From positions 263,571,687 to 263,635,686 of the forward strand of contig NC_061510.1 of assembly GCF_022539505.1 (NCBI RefSeq): a DNA stretch of 64,000 bases. Direction: 5' to 3'. This stretch comes from Lolium rigidum. Its lineage: Eukaryota; Streptophyta; Magnoliopsida; Poales; Poaceae. Below, in pieces: positions 21,606 through 32,791 of this stretch. The notes under the pieces were generated by a model. It searched no databases and was not told the DNA's origin. It worked only from the letters and a program-made list of their open reading frames with translations. Each line of letters starts with the position of its first letter. Positions within the stretch are counted from its first letter, which is position 1. The position numbers and the translations under genes are program-made.

Positions 21606-24600
21606 TGTAATGTCCCAGGTTTAGAGACGATCGAGGGGTAGATTTTAGAAAGGGATGTGCATTGCATTGTAATTTACGGGGAAATTTCGCGTTTTTAAAC
21701 AAAAACTGCATCGAAGGGGGACAAGTTTCTCTCTCGACACCTTACAGGGTTAGGGTTTCGAGAGTGCGATAAACTTGCTCTTATTCAACTAAACTAGGGT
21801 TTTTGAGAAGAGAGGGGAGAGTTTGCATGATTGAATTCTAAATGAAGTGACATGGTTAAATTTAAACCAAGGATGAATTTGAATTTCAACTTCAAATATT
21901 AAATAATTACCCTAATATTGAATTGTGAGGAAATTCATTAAGTAAATAATAAATAATCAACAATATGAGCAATTAAAGTAAAGTAAAGCTCATTAGAGAA
22001 AAACCTTGAGCTTTACTGATCATCACACAATTTACATTGTCATTACAATATTCATAAGAGAATAGAAATGAATAATACAACATATTACAAGAATTGCTCA
22101 AATAAGAAAAAGAAGATTACAAATAATGACCTATCCTAAATTACAAATCTAGTTTCATAAAGATGATGGAATCTGATGATCTTCATCTTCACTTGATTAC
22201 ACTCTTGATTCCCTGCACAAATCAAAGCAAAAAACAGAATTAAGCCAAGTGGCAAAGCCACTTGGCAGGTTGAAAAGAAATGGAAAATTGTGGATATGGA
22301 TCAGCTCTGCCGAGCTGATCATCTCCAAACCAAGTTCAGAGCATCAGGTGCACACACACAACCACACTGCTCACCAGGCAGTGTGCATGCTCAACAGCAC
22401 ACACAGGCCAGTGAGTCACCATAAGCCGCGAGACCTTGCCGTCGACCGGAGAGGAAGGAGAAGGTCACATAAAAGCCTCCACAAGAAACCCTAGGCCATA
22501 TTCATCGACAGGCTTCACGGGTAAGTCACCAAGAACACAAGAACATATGAACAGCCACTCGCTGTTCAATCCGATAATTCATCACGATGCATTGAATCAA
22601 GCCACACAAGGTTGCAAGGAGGAGCAGGGCAAGCACAAGCTCAATCCTGAAGCAATCCTCTACACCAACAAACAATCTAGGAGCTGGAGTGAGGTATACA
22701 CCAAATCAACCTGAGCAAAACCAAGTTTTGCTCATAAATAAGCATACAATGCATCACAGGAACACGAAGGGTAGAATACCCTGTTTGTATCATCATTTGG
22801 CTATCAGCCATGTGATGCAAGCAAAACCAGGGTAAAACCATTAGGAATGGATCCAAGGGAACACTGATCAAGCCAACAGTATTAAGAAAAGGACTTAACC
22901 AGGGAAATCCAGCAAGGAACTAATCCCTATTTAGCTACCCGGATTCACCTAGTAACACACAGCTAGCAAAGCCATCAGATTAATGGACAGATATATGTCC
23001 AGTATGATTTCAACATCAAATGATCTGGAAGTCTATGAAGGACTACCAGGATTAGTGCACAAAAGCATCCATGAGGTAGGAGCAACCATTTCTAAGCAGA
23101 CAGAGCCTGCTAGGGTCACAACAGCTACCCAACCACATAGAAAATTCACCAAGGCATCACATCATTATCCGGAAGGATTCGAGTATGAGCTAGGGTTCCC
23201 AACCAGTGGTTGGCATCCCTCTAGCTACATCAAATTCATCCATATGATCATTACCGATAAACAGTTCACATCATTTATCCATCTAGTAAAGTAAGGAATT
23301 ACGAGTAAATGAAACGAGTAAAGTAACTAAAGCATCAACATCTAGCCGGTGAACCAATGGCTCACTCGCAAGCATCGGATGATGCTTGGGTAAGCACTAG
23401 CACACACCGAGCACAAATATAAGTGTCACACGAGACACCGGGTGAAGCACCGAGTAAGGCACAAGCAACAAGCAAGTGATGATCAATTGATCATCGGGGC
23501 TCGCTAAAGCATGCCGGGACAGGCTAGAGTCAAACAATGGAATTCCACATGAATTCTATGAATTAAACAACCACGAGATAAGCAACACTAGAATTACGGA
23601 CTAGCACATAACCATTTTTATGGTTATAACCAGAAGCAGATCATCAAGGAATTGATGTACATGAACAACAATTAAGCAAGGCCAAACCTACTATAAGCCA
23701 GGACTCAATAATCATCACATAAATAACACAGCCTCTTGCTAAACAGCAAGAACCACTCACAGTAATGAGCCAAGGGAGCTAGAGCTTGTTACAGCACATG
23801 TAAGCAAGCAATAACAGTGGCGGGTGATGCTCAGATAAGCATCTAGCCAAATAATAACATGTATAACCCAAGGATGAGCAGAGCCAAGAATCAAAGGAAG
23901 CACACGCCACAGCAAGGTTAGCACAAGCATAGAGCAAGCATAGCAAGCATACGCACACACGACAAGTTAGGCGCAGCGATAGAGCACGGCTAGAATCATG
24001 GCAAGAAGCACACGGCTATAAGAGTAGCTGCAGGTGGCAGCAAGGCATGGCGGCATCTCCATCGGGAGGAGGGCCATGGCCGAGCTCGCCGGTGGAAGAA
24101 GAGGAGAAGGCAAGAATGAGAGAGAGGAGAGGATTGAAGGAGGCGTACCCGGAGCGATAGCGCAAGGCGTGCCATGGCGGCACGGCGGCACGGGCCACCC
24201 ACGGCAGCGCCAAGCCGCGCCTGGCCTGGCGGCGCCGAGCGTGGACGCCCCACGGCAACACCACAGCAGCACCACGGTGGCACCACGGCGGCGCCATAGC
24301 ACCTGGAGCGTCGGCGGCGGCAAGAACGCCGAGGCACTCCACGCCAGAAGATCAGAGGCGAAGGGGGCGAGGCGAGCAAGCGGCGCAGCACAAATCGCCG
24401 CGGAGGATCTGAATCACCGTCGAGTGGCGGTTCAGATGCGCCACATCTCGCCGGCGGCGATGGCCGGAGTCGGCCGGAACAATTCGGCGAAGGGGCGGCG
24501 ACGTGTGCGTCGCCAGAGCTCTAGGGTTAGGGTTCGGACACGAGCGCGAGGTGAGGGAGTGAGCGACCGACCGCTCGGGTCGGTTAGACCCGAGCTGGTC

Positions 24601-26631
24601 TAGTCCAACCCACTGGGCTCAACTGACAGGTGGGCCCAGGGGCAATTCAGTCTTTTCCAAATTTCATTAAAAACCAGAAACTTGGAAAATTCAATAGAAA
24701 ATTGATAAAAGCTCTAAAAAAATAAGTAAAAATATGAAAATTAATCAGACATAAAATTCTCTATTCAAATAAAATATCAAAGAGAATTTTTGAAGAAAAT
24801 GAAGAATAAGTCTTAATTTGATGAATTAAAATAATGGATTAAGTCACACATATTATTTTCAATAATGAAAATAAGTCCATTAATGCATTTGGACTTTAAA
24901 AACACCTTGACAACATTTCAAGGTTGTATTTTACTTTTAAACAAGTATCTCCAAATTATTCTTAGTATTAACCTCTTACATGAAATAATAACGACATCGG
25001 AAGGGGGAACAAACCCTAAAAAAATGGAATCATGCATAATTGCTTCTTTAACCATTGCCCTTATCGGACAATGATGCTATTTTTCAGAACAAGAGGACAA
25101 GGGTCAGTCCATACCTTCCAACTGCAGAACTTTGCAGTGTTCAGGCAAGTTCATCACTTGCTCATGTCATTTGAGTACTTTTATCAAATTACTTGCAAAG
25201 TACTATGGTTATCACGATTGCATAAAAACCAAAACCACTACTTTCATAACTATGAATATGACTATGTGGTGGGCAATGGAACCATGGATTGTGTTGATAT
25301 GGTGGAGGTTCCATTGCAAGGGTTAATATCCATCTAGGATTAAACAACAAATGTCGCGATGATTCTTGTGCCGTAATACCCGTGTTAACCATAAGATCCG
25401 GAGTGGGATGGAGTAGTCAAAAGTGTTTCCACCTCTCGTTCATCAACGGATGCGCTTACCGTAGCAGGCTTGTGTCTTGCGGAGTAACTTGAGGGTGGGG
25501 AGCCCCTTCTAATTCCCCACGGTATAGCTGTTGCTTACCGTAGCGGTTGCGGCTTGCGGAACAACTTGAGGGTGGGGATCCCCTTCTAATTCCCCACGGT
25601 AATGTGGTCTATGATGGGTTGCAGCTACCGGCAAAGGAGTTTGGTTAACGAGTCCCAAACTGTTGTCGTGGTCGGGGTCCACCCTGAAATTACGGGAATA
25701 ATGGGACCGACGAGGACCCAGGGTCGGGGTATGCAACAAAGGGTGGGTGTTCGAGGTAGCGGAGGAACATGATTGGCTAGACCTTATACCGGGCCTCACA
25801 CCAAAGGAAGTGTGGACGGGAAAGCTGCCCGGTTGGCACCAAGGTTAAGATCCCTTATGGGTAAAGCAACACACCTCTCGCGAGTGTAAAGAACTGTGAC
25901 CTGTCACTCCCTGTTCCGGGATGAGGAACTGCGAACGCGGCCGGAAAGGAGCTCCATGAAGTTCTAGTAAACCGGTGAAGGCTGACGGACATAGCTCTTT
26001 GAAATAAAAGCAATCTCTTAAAGAAATGTTTAACAAAACTTGCATTGGTATTAGACTTTCCGGTCTAATATCGTAGATAGTGCATTAAACACCTCTTATC
26101 TATAATGAACTTGTTGAGTACGCTCGTACTCATACCACTCGAAATCCCATGCTTAGATTGTCCGAATCGTCTGGAGGAGGACTACGACAACAATGAAGGA
26201 GCCGAGATCATCGGCTACGAGGAACCAGACCTCTCAGGAGGAGTTGAAGGCGTAGACTACCTCATCGTCTACGGATCCGGAGAGGCTTCCGGAGGAGAAC
26301 AAGCCTAGGGATATTCGCTAGTAGTAGTAACCAAGCAGCCTGAACTCTTAGTATTTAGCTGCTCGAGGAAATAATGTTTAGTTTAATGAAACTCTGGTAT
26401 TGTAAGTTAAGTTGGGTTCACCTCGAACCTAGGAGTATTCCTCTTAGGACCCAAGAGGAGCTCCAAGACGACATGTGTATGTTAATTGTAATAATATGTG
26501 AATGAGTTATGGACCCTGCTATGTTCTGTTGTACTACTCTGAGGGATGTAATATTTGCGGAATGGTACTTCGTGAATGTTATATCAACGACCGGCATACT
26601 ACAACATGCAGTGGTATGCGGGGTCACCACA
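21606..26631 (+). repeat. 5' LTR of the Gypsy chromovirus
   Basis: Starts TGTAATGTCCCAGG and ends GGGGTCACCACA. It is largely AT-rich with a GC-rich island at about 24,030-24,610 and a two-copy 79-bp repeat (TACCGTAGC starts at 25,457 and 25,536, each ending TTCTAATTCCCCACGGTA). A 67-codon frame at 26,105-26,308 is interrupted by a TGA in the 3' LTR copy, so I do not call it a gene. Confidence 0.95.
24030..24610 (-). other. GC-rich, gene-leader-like island inside the 5' LTR
   Basis: This stretch is sharply GC-richer than the surrounding LTR. Read on the minus strand it has CCCTAGAGCTCTGG, CCGCCGGCGAG and repeated GCCGCC motifs followed by CTCTCTCTCATTC pyrimidine runs, like the 5' leader of a grass gene. 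Frames in several registers result from the composition. The counterpart is at 35,230-35,815. It may be a captured host fragment or an antisense promoter; neither is proven. Confidence 0.45.
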
Positions 26632-26634
26632 GCT

Positions 26635-26646
26635 TGGTATCAGAGC
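26635..26646 (+). other. Primer-binding site (initiator tRNA-Met type)
   Basis: TGGTATCAGAGC lies three bases after the end of the 5' LTR, the standard site complementary to the 3' end of initiator tRNA-Met in plant retrotransposons. Confidence 0.95.
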
Positions 26647-26848
26647 AAAAGCTTTGACCTTAGGTTGGAACCTAGTAAATGGGACCAAATGTTAGGAGTC
26701 AAATAGGATTAGTAAAGAATTCTCTAAAAATATGGTGTATATTCAATTGAGAATACAACAACCATATCTTTTAGTGCGATAATTCTTTATTATCTCTATT
26801 ATGATGCATTATTACTAATCTCATAATCTTTCTATTTCTACAGCCAAC

Positions 26849-27932
26849 ATGGCAAGTTCACGACCGGGAAGAAACGTGAAAGTTATGGATTCCACACCGA
26901 ACGAGTACCAAGGAGGACTTGCCGATATCCTACGAGCCATGTTACTGGAATTTGGGTGTGATCCCCGCATTCCGAAGAAGAAATACATGTTCTATGATGG
27001 TCCGGTGTTGGCCAAGTGCGGTGGTAGGACTGCGACTTCCCGAATCTTTGGGAATGAGCGTAGTCATGCCAGCTGGGGAAGCGAGGACAACCAACACAGC
27101 TTACCATATAGCTGTTATGAGAGCCATAACCGATATTCGGGAGCATAAGACGAAAGAGCTTATGGGTTCCGAATTTACACACATTCCTCATATGGAGGAG
27201 GACAATGATCCCATGCTGAACTATTTCAAATATGCCAAAAGCAAACCAGCTGAAGCAGCCAAATACATGGACAATAGCCGTAACTTCATATCATTACTCT
27301 TTCGCTTGAATCATCATCCGATAGGAGCAATTGATACGATGCTTGAGGAATTCACTCGAAACCAAGGAGGCGAGTAGGGGGAAAGAACCTATGGAGAATG
27401 TGGTGCACACACCAGCCTATTCAGTCGGTGACTACATCGTATTGATCCACTTGCACGTGAACCTACACTGTTACACCCGGGAACTATCTCGGGTAGTTCC
27501 TATGGGGGATACGAAGGCGGAGAGGAATCCGGAAACAACCAGCGTTCCGAGACTCCTATCGAGAATTCCAGGGGTTGGCGTTGGGGATCGGATACGGGAA
27601 CTCATAGTACCACCGCGTATTATGATGGAGAGATGAATGATGACGCAACAACCCAGAACCAGCAGCTATCCTAGTAATGAAGGAGTGGATGGAGGATATC
27701 CGACACAAGTTGAGTCGGTATGAGTTTTGGTAACCCTTATGGTGGGGCTACAGGAGAGTACACCCGATGGGTGGATTACGATGCACCGAATGATCAGCTT
27801 GTGAACACCGATTTCGCCCTAGGATCATCGTCGGATTCCGACTATCGCCCAACGGGGAGACCTTATGTTCCAGGTTTTGTCAGGAGAACGACACGTTCGA
27901 CCGGATGGAAGCCTGGAATGTATCGGGAGTGA
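26849..27932 (+). pseudogene. Accessory ORF upstream of gag (unknown function)
   Basis: Starts MASSRPGRNVKVMDSTPNEY about 200 bp after the primer-binding site. After a frame change near 27,030 it continues with PAGEARTTNTAYHIAVMRAI, a DIREHKTKELMGSEF stretch, a region with AKSKPAEAAKYMDNSRNF and AIDTMLEEFTRNQ, then, in a broken part, a Tyr/Gly/Arg-rich tail ending WKPGMYRE at 27,932. No zinc knuckle, protease or nucleic-acid-binding motif is visible, so it is not the canonical gag. Similar proteins occur in retrotransposons of wheat relatives. I infer an extra element-encoded ORF. At least two frameshifts separate the parts. Confidence 0.55.
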
Positions 27933-27964
27933 AGATTGACTAGAGTCTACCAAGAGAAGCCAAG

Positions 27965-27995
27965 CTACAATACACAAGTACCACGTGTATTGTAG
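27965..27995 (+). other. Perfect 11-bp hairpin between accessory ORF and gag
   Basis: CTACAATACAC (27,965-27,975) pairs with GTGTATTGTAG (27,985-27,995) across a 9-nt loop. It lies about 30 bp after the accessory ORF stop, in a noncoding spacer of about 300 bp (27,933-28,233) before gag. In the RNA it would form a stable stem. Confidence 0.7.
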
Positions 27996-28233
27996 AGTGT
28001 AATATTTGTAGAAATTTGTATATATACTTTAATAAGTGAGTTTGCATACTCACATCGACTTGAGTATTGTAATAAGACCACTTATGTATGTATATACAGG
28101 GTATATGTTTTGTATGATTTGGATTTGCTTCTTGATTTCCATTGCGTGACTAGTTCCGTGCACAATGTGGAGCTCGTAAAACTTGCGCATGGAGTAATTA
28201 TGAGTATCATCTTGTGTTGCGTAACTAGGGGTC

Positions 28234-29354
28234 ATGTCGGGAACGTTAGGAGAGGAGACCGAAGCGCAGCGCATGGAGCGCGAAGCCAAACAAAAGGAGG
28301 AGGCCGAGGGAGCAGCCGGAGATCGCTTACCACCACCAGCACCACCCATGACGCAGCAAAACTTTATCCAAGACATGCAGCTGGTAGAGGAGCGACAGCG
28401 GGTAACACCGGAGCAGCGAGAACAAATTTTTCCATGATTTGCTGCAGCAAAACAGGGTGGAGAGACCTGAGAACCCGGGAGTCACACTAGCAGACTTCCA
28501 AAACACTAAGCCTATATCTTTTGCATACGCGCCCGAGCCAATGGACGCGGAAGACTGGCTCATGGACACTGAGCGAAAGCTCAACACTGTTGGATGCAAT
28601 GACCAGGAGAAGGTCCGTTATGCTACACACTTGTTGTGTGGACCCGCCGCATCATGGTGGGATAATATTGTAGCCGTTTATCCGGCGGGAAAGGTATTCA
28701 CATGGGAGGAGTTCGCAAGGAAATTCAGGGAATCCAATGTCCCTGAAAGTATAGTGGAGCTGAAGCGTCGAGAATTTGAAAGTCTCGAGCAGAAGGACAA
28801 GGCAATCCTGACCTATGTCGTGGAGTTCTCTAAACCGTCCCGGTATGCTCGTTGAAGAAGTCAACACCGAGGACAAGAAGAAAAAGAGATTTCTGAGGGG
28901 GTTAAGTCCCCAGTTCAAGGTACAGCTCCGTATGATGAGAGCAACGGATTTTCAAGAGTTGGTGGATGCAGCCATCACTCTAGAAGATGATTTCAAACAG
29001 TTACAAGAGGAGAAGAGGAAGAAGGCCAAGTTTGAGCCTAAGAGGTTTGTTAGTAACAAGCCCAATACCAGCTTGAGTTTCAAGCCAAGATACAACAACA
29101 ACAACAACAACAACAACAGCAACTACTACGGTAGTAGGAGGAACCAAGCGTTTCAGACTGCAAACCAGATTGTCTGTCGCATTTGTGGATTCCGAGGTCA
29201 TACCTCGAAGGATTGCAAGAAACCAAAGATTATATGCTTTGGTTGTCGCCAGGAGGGGCACATGCTGAAGGACTGCCCCAAGAGAAACACTCGGAGGAGG
29301 TCAATCTGGAGGAGGAGGAAATTGAGGAAACACCGGAGGGAGCTGGAAGAATAA
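28234..29354 (+). pseudogene. Gypsy gag (capsid and two zinc knuckles)
   Basis: ATG at 28,234 (MSGTLGEETEAQRMEREAKQ) opens an acidic N-terminus. After a +1 slip in a T run near 28,434 the capsid region follows, with AEDWLMDTERKLNTVGC, ATHLLCGPAASWWDN and FTWEEFARKFRE, matching the Retrotrans_gag family. A second break near 28,840 leads to a Lys-rich helix, an Asn-rich linker from an AAC microsatellite (about 29,094-29,120) and two CCHC knuckles: CRICGFRGHTSKDC and CFGCRQEGHMLKDC. The last frame break is at about 29,290. The frames are 1, 2 and 3 in turn. Confidence 0.88.
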
Positions 29355-29394
29355 GAAGCCCTTCGGCAAGCTGAACTGCACTAGTCTGGAGGAG

Positions 29395-29640
29395 GTGGTC
29401 AACTCCGATCAGGCGGTGATAGGTACGCTCCAGATACTCACTCATCCTGGCAAAGTACTTTTTGATACTGGTGCAACTACATCATTCATTTCTCAACAAT
29501 TCATCATCAAACATGGGATTAGTTGCACTAAGTTAGATACACCCATAACCATACTTTCTGCAGGGGGAAACGATAGTAGTAACCCATACCAAACAAAAAC
29601 AAGTCATCATGATCAATAAGTGCGCGTTTGACGCGGACCT
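29395..29640 (+). pseudogene. Gypsy aspartic protease
   Basis: A VLFDTGATTSFIS motif at about 29,455-29,490 gives the catalytic DTG (here D-T-G-A-T). Upstream residues fit the start of the retropepsin fold. The frame breaks near 29,570 in a G/A run and the protease continues in the RT frame ([20 protein letters not shown]). It would be cleaved from a gag-pol precursor; here gag, protease and RT are all in different frames. Confidence 0.85.
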
Positions 29641-31500
29641 GTTCATTTTACCAATGAAGGACATTGATGTCATTCTTGGTATGAACTGGTTGGAAGCTAA
29701 TGGAGCATTGATCGACTGTGTGAGCAAGACGGTGTCTTTGAAAAGCCCCGATGGAAGTAGAATGATCTACCAAGGCGACAAACATACACAGATTGAAGTT
29801 GAGCTACAGCTGAATAGTATGAAGGAGGTGAAGTTAGAAGATATACCTGTAGTAAATGAATTCCAGGATGTATTTCCTGCGGAATTACCTGGTATGCCAC
29901 CAGATAGGGAGATAGAATTCACTATCGACCTAATCCCAGGAACAGCTCCGATTGCTAAGGCACCATACAAGATGGGGCCCAAGGAGTTGAAAGAGCTTAA
30001 GGAACAACTGGATGACTTAGAACAAAAGGGATTCATTCAAGAGAGTGTTTCACCATGGGGATCACCTGTGATCTTCGTAGATAAAAGAGATGGAGGAAGA
30101 AGGATGTGCGGAGACTACAGGAATCTAAACAACGTCACAATCAAGAATAAGTATCCACTTCCAAGAATACAAGATCTATTTGATCAAGTTAGAGGCGCGG
30201 GAGTCTTTTCCAAGATTGATCTAAGATCCGGTTATCACTAGATAAAGATCAAGAAGGAAGACGTTCCGAAAACAGCCTTTGTTTCGAGGTACGGACATCA
30301 TGAGTATCTCGTAGTACCTTTTGGATTGACCAATGCCCCAGCAATATTCATGAATCTCATGAATAAGATATTCATGCCATATCTAGACAAGTTTGTCATC
30401 GTATTTATCGATGATATTCTGATATATTCCAAGAACAAGGCAGAACATGCCGAGCATTTGAGGTTAGTGTTGCAAACACTAAGGGAACATCAACTTTATG
30501 CCAAACTTAGTAAGTGTGAATTTTGGCTAGATCAAGTGGAATTTCTTGGTCATGTCATTAGCAAAGATGGAATCGCTGTTAACCCGAGTAAGGTAGCAGC
30601 AGTTCTAGAATGGGAAGCACCCAAGACTCGTCAAAGAGATCCGAGGATTCCTTGGGATGGCAGGATATTACCGGAGGTTCATTGAAGGATTCTCCAAAAT
30701 AGCAGGACCAATGACGAAGTTGTTAAGGAAGAATACACCATTTGTATGGTCTGATGAGTGTGAGAAGAGTTTTCAAACTCTAAAAGAGAAACTCACCACA
30801 GCACCGGTGTTAGCAGTTCCGGAAGTTGGTAAAGATTACACCGTGTACTGTGACGCATCCAAACATGGATTGGGTTGTGTACTCATGCAAGATAGAAAAG
30901 TGATATCTTATGGATATAGACAACTCAGACCTCATGAAGTGAATTATCCAACACATGACTTGGAATTAGCAGCAGTCGTATTTGCACTCAAAACATGGAG
31001 ACATTTTCTCTATGGAGCTAAGTGTGAGCTCTATACAGATCACAAGAGTCTCAAATATTTCTTCACTCAGAAGGAACTCAACATGAGGCAGAAAAGATGG
31101 CTAGAATTAATCAAGGATTATGACCTGACAATCAACTACACTCCAGGAAAGGCCAATGTTGTAGCAGATGCCTTGAGTAGGAAGAGCACTGGCGGAGTGG
31201 AACAAGAAATATCACCGGAGTTGAGGAAAGAAATAAGTCAAGCCCAAATACAACTTTGGGAGAAGGAAGCCCATGAAGGATTATCGGCGTTGCAAGTAGC
31301 CGATGAGTTGAATGTCAACTTGAAGAATGAGATAATGATGGGTCAAATGGACGATCCATTCATCGTGGAGGAGATGAGAAGAATAGATGAGGGAAGACCA
31401 TCAGAATTTCACCGCGGAGAATCTGGATCATTATGGTTCCAGAAAAGGATTTGCGTTCCGGATATTGCTGGAATTAAGGAAGTAATACTCCGGAAGCTCA
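29609..31500 (+). pseudogene. Gypsy reverse transcriptase and RNase H
   Basis: The RT domain runs from the RCGDYR-equivalent [20 protein letters not shown] (about 30,105) through the [10 protein letters not shown] active site at about 30,412. RNase H follows with [15 protein letters not shown] (about 30,845), [12 protein letters not shown] (about 31,027) and [10 protein letters not shown] (about 31,160). An in-frame TAG at 30,239 replaces the Gln of the conserved GYHQIKI, and a frameshift lies near 30,640. Otherwise catalytic residues are present. The TAG lies at what would be a CCAG, consistent either with C-to-T decay or with a consensus error. Confidence 0.9.
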
Positions 31501-32780
31501 TCAAACACCATATTCCATACATCCGGGAAGTACAAAGATGTACATGGACTTAAAGGAACTATTCTGGTGGAATAACATGAAGAGGGAGATAGCACAATAT
31601 GTGGCAGAATGCCATACCTGCCAGAGAGTGAAGGCTGAACACCAGAGTCCGGCAGGGAAGTTACAACCTTTACCTATTCCAGAGTGGAAATGGGAAGAAA
31701 TAGGGATGGATTTCATCACCGGACTACCCATGACTAATAAAAAGAAGGACATGATATGGGTAATCGTGGACCGGTTGACGAAAAGTGCACACTTTTTAGC
31801 GGTAAACCAGCAGGATAAAGGAGAGAAACTTATCGATCTTTACATCAAAGAGATCGTGAGTAAGCATGGAGTGCCTAAGAAGATAGTATCGGATCGAGGG
31901 TCCGTGTTCACATCGCATTCCGGAAGCAACTTCACAAAGCTTTAGGATCCAAGTTGGACTATAGTACCGCTTATCATCCCCAGACCGGTGGACAAACCGA
32001 GAGAACCAACCAGATCTTAGAGGATATTCTTAGGGCTTGTGCCCTAGACTTCGGAGGATCATGGGAGGAGCACTTACCACTAGCAGAGTTTTCATATAAC
32101 AATAGTTACCAAAGCAGCATCAAGATGGCACCATTTGAAGCTCTGTATGGAAGGAAGTGTAGATCACCGATATGTTGGTATGAAGCCGGAGCAAGCAAAG
32201 AGTTCAACCCCGATTATGTCAAGGAAAAACAACAAATCATTGACATTATCGAGACAGAGCTTAAGATAGCCCAAAGTCGGCAAAAGAGTTATGCCGATCG
32301 AAGAGAAGGACATGGGAGCCACGAGTTGGAGACATGGTTTATCTTAAGGTAAGCCCGATGAAAGGACTTCAGAGGTTTGGAGTAAAAGGAAAGCTCAGTC
32401 CTAGATATATAGGACCTTTCAAAATATTGAGTCAAAACCGAGGGTTAGCCTTTGAATTGGAACTACCGGGAAGGTTATCTCAGGTTCACAACGTGTTCCA
32501 TGTGTCACAACTTCGGAAATGCTTGAAGACCCCAGATGAACCAATATCACATGATGAGCTCGAGTTACAACCAGACTTGACATACATCGAGAAGCCAGCC
32601 AAGATTCTCGAGGAGAGCTGGAAACAACTCAGAAATAAAGCCATCAAGTATTGCAAGATACAATGGAAGCATCACCCCGAGAGGGAAGCCACCTGGGAAA
32701 AAGAGGAAGACCTCGAGGAAAACATACCCCGTGTTCGTTCGTGTATTACAACCACAACTTCGGGACGAAGTTTTCTTTAA
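31500..32780 (+). pseudogene. Gypsy integrase with C-terminal chromodomain
   Basis: The zinc-binding region ends CHTCQRVKAEHQSP (about 31,612). The catalytic triad is visible: Asp in GMDFITGL (about 31,704), Asp in VSDRGSVF (about 31,889) and Glu in GGQTERTNQ (about 31,990). A frameshift at about 31,917 sits inside a CCGGAAG where the family has CTGGAAG. The C-terminal GPFKIL module is followed by a chromodomain (PAKILEES...KIQWKHHP...TWEKEEDL, about 32,590-32,720), which in chromoviruses directs integration to particular chromatin. The stop is at 32,778, just before the polypurine tract. Confidence 0.9.
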
Positions 32781-32791
32781 GGGGGAAAGGT
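32777..32791 (+). other. Polypurine tract
   Basis: TTAAGGGGGAAAGGT directly precedes the 3' LTR. This is the usual plus-strand priming site of LTR retrotransposons. Confidence 0.9.

Noticed and set aside
24034..24603. 189-codon plus-strand frame and overlapping minus-strand frames in the LTR
   Set aside because: They lie in a GC-rich island where stop codons are rare, read through in several registers, and change frame between the two LTR copies.
26105..26308. 67-codon frame near the end of the 5' LTR
   Set aside because: The 3' LTR copy has TGA early in the frame (near 37,348), so the reading is not shared.
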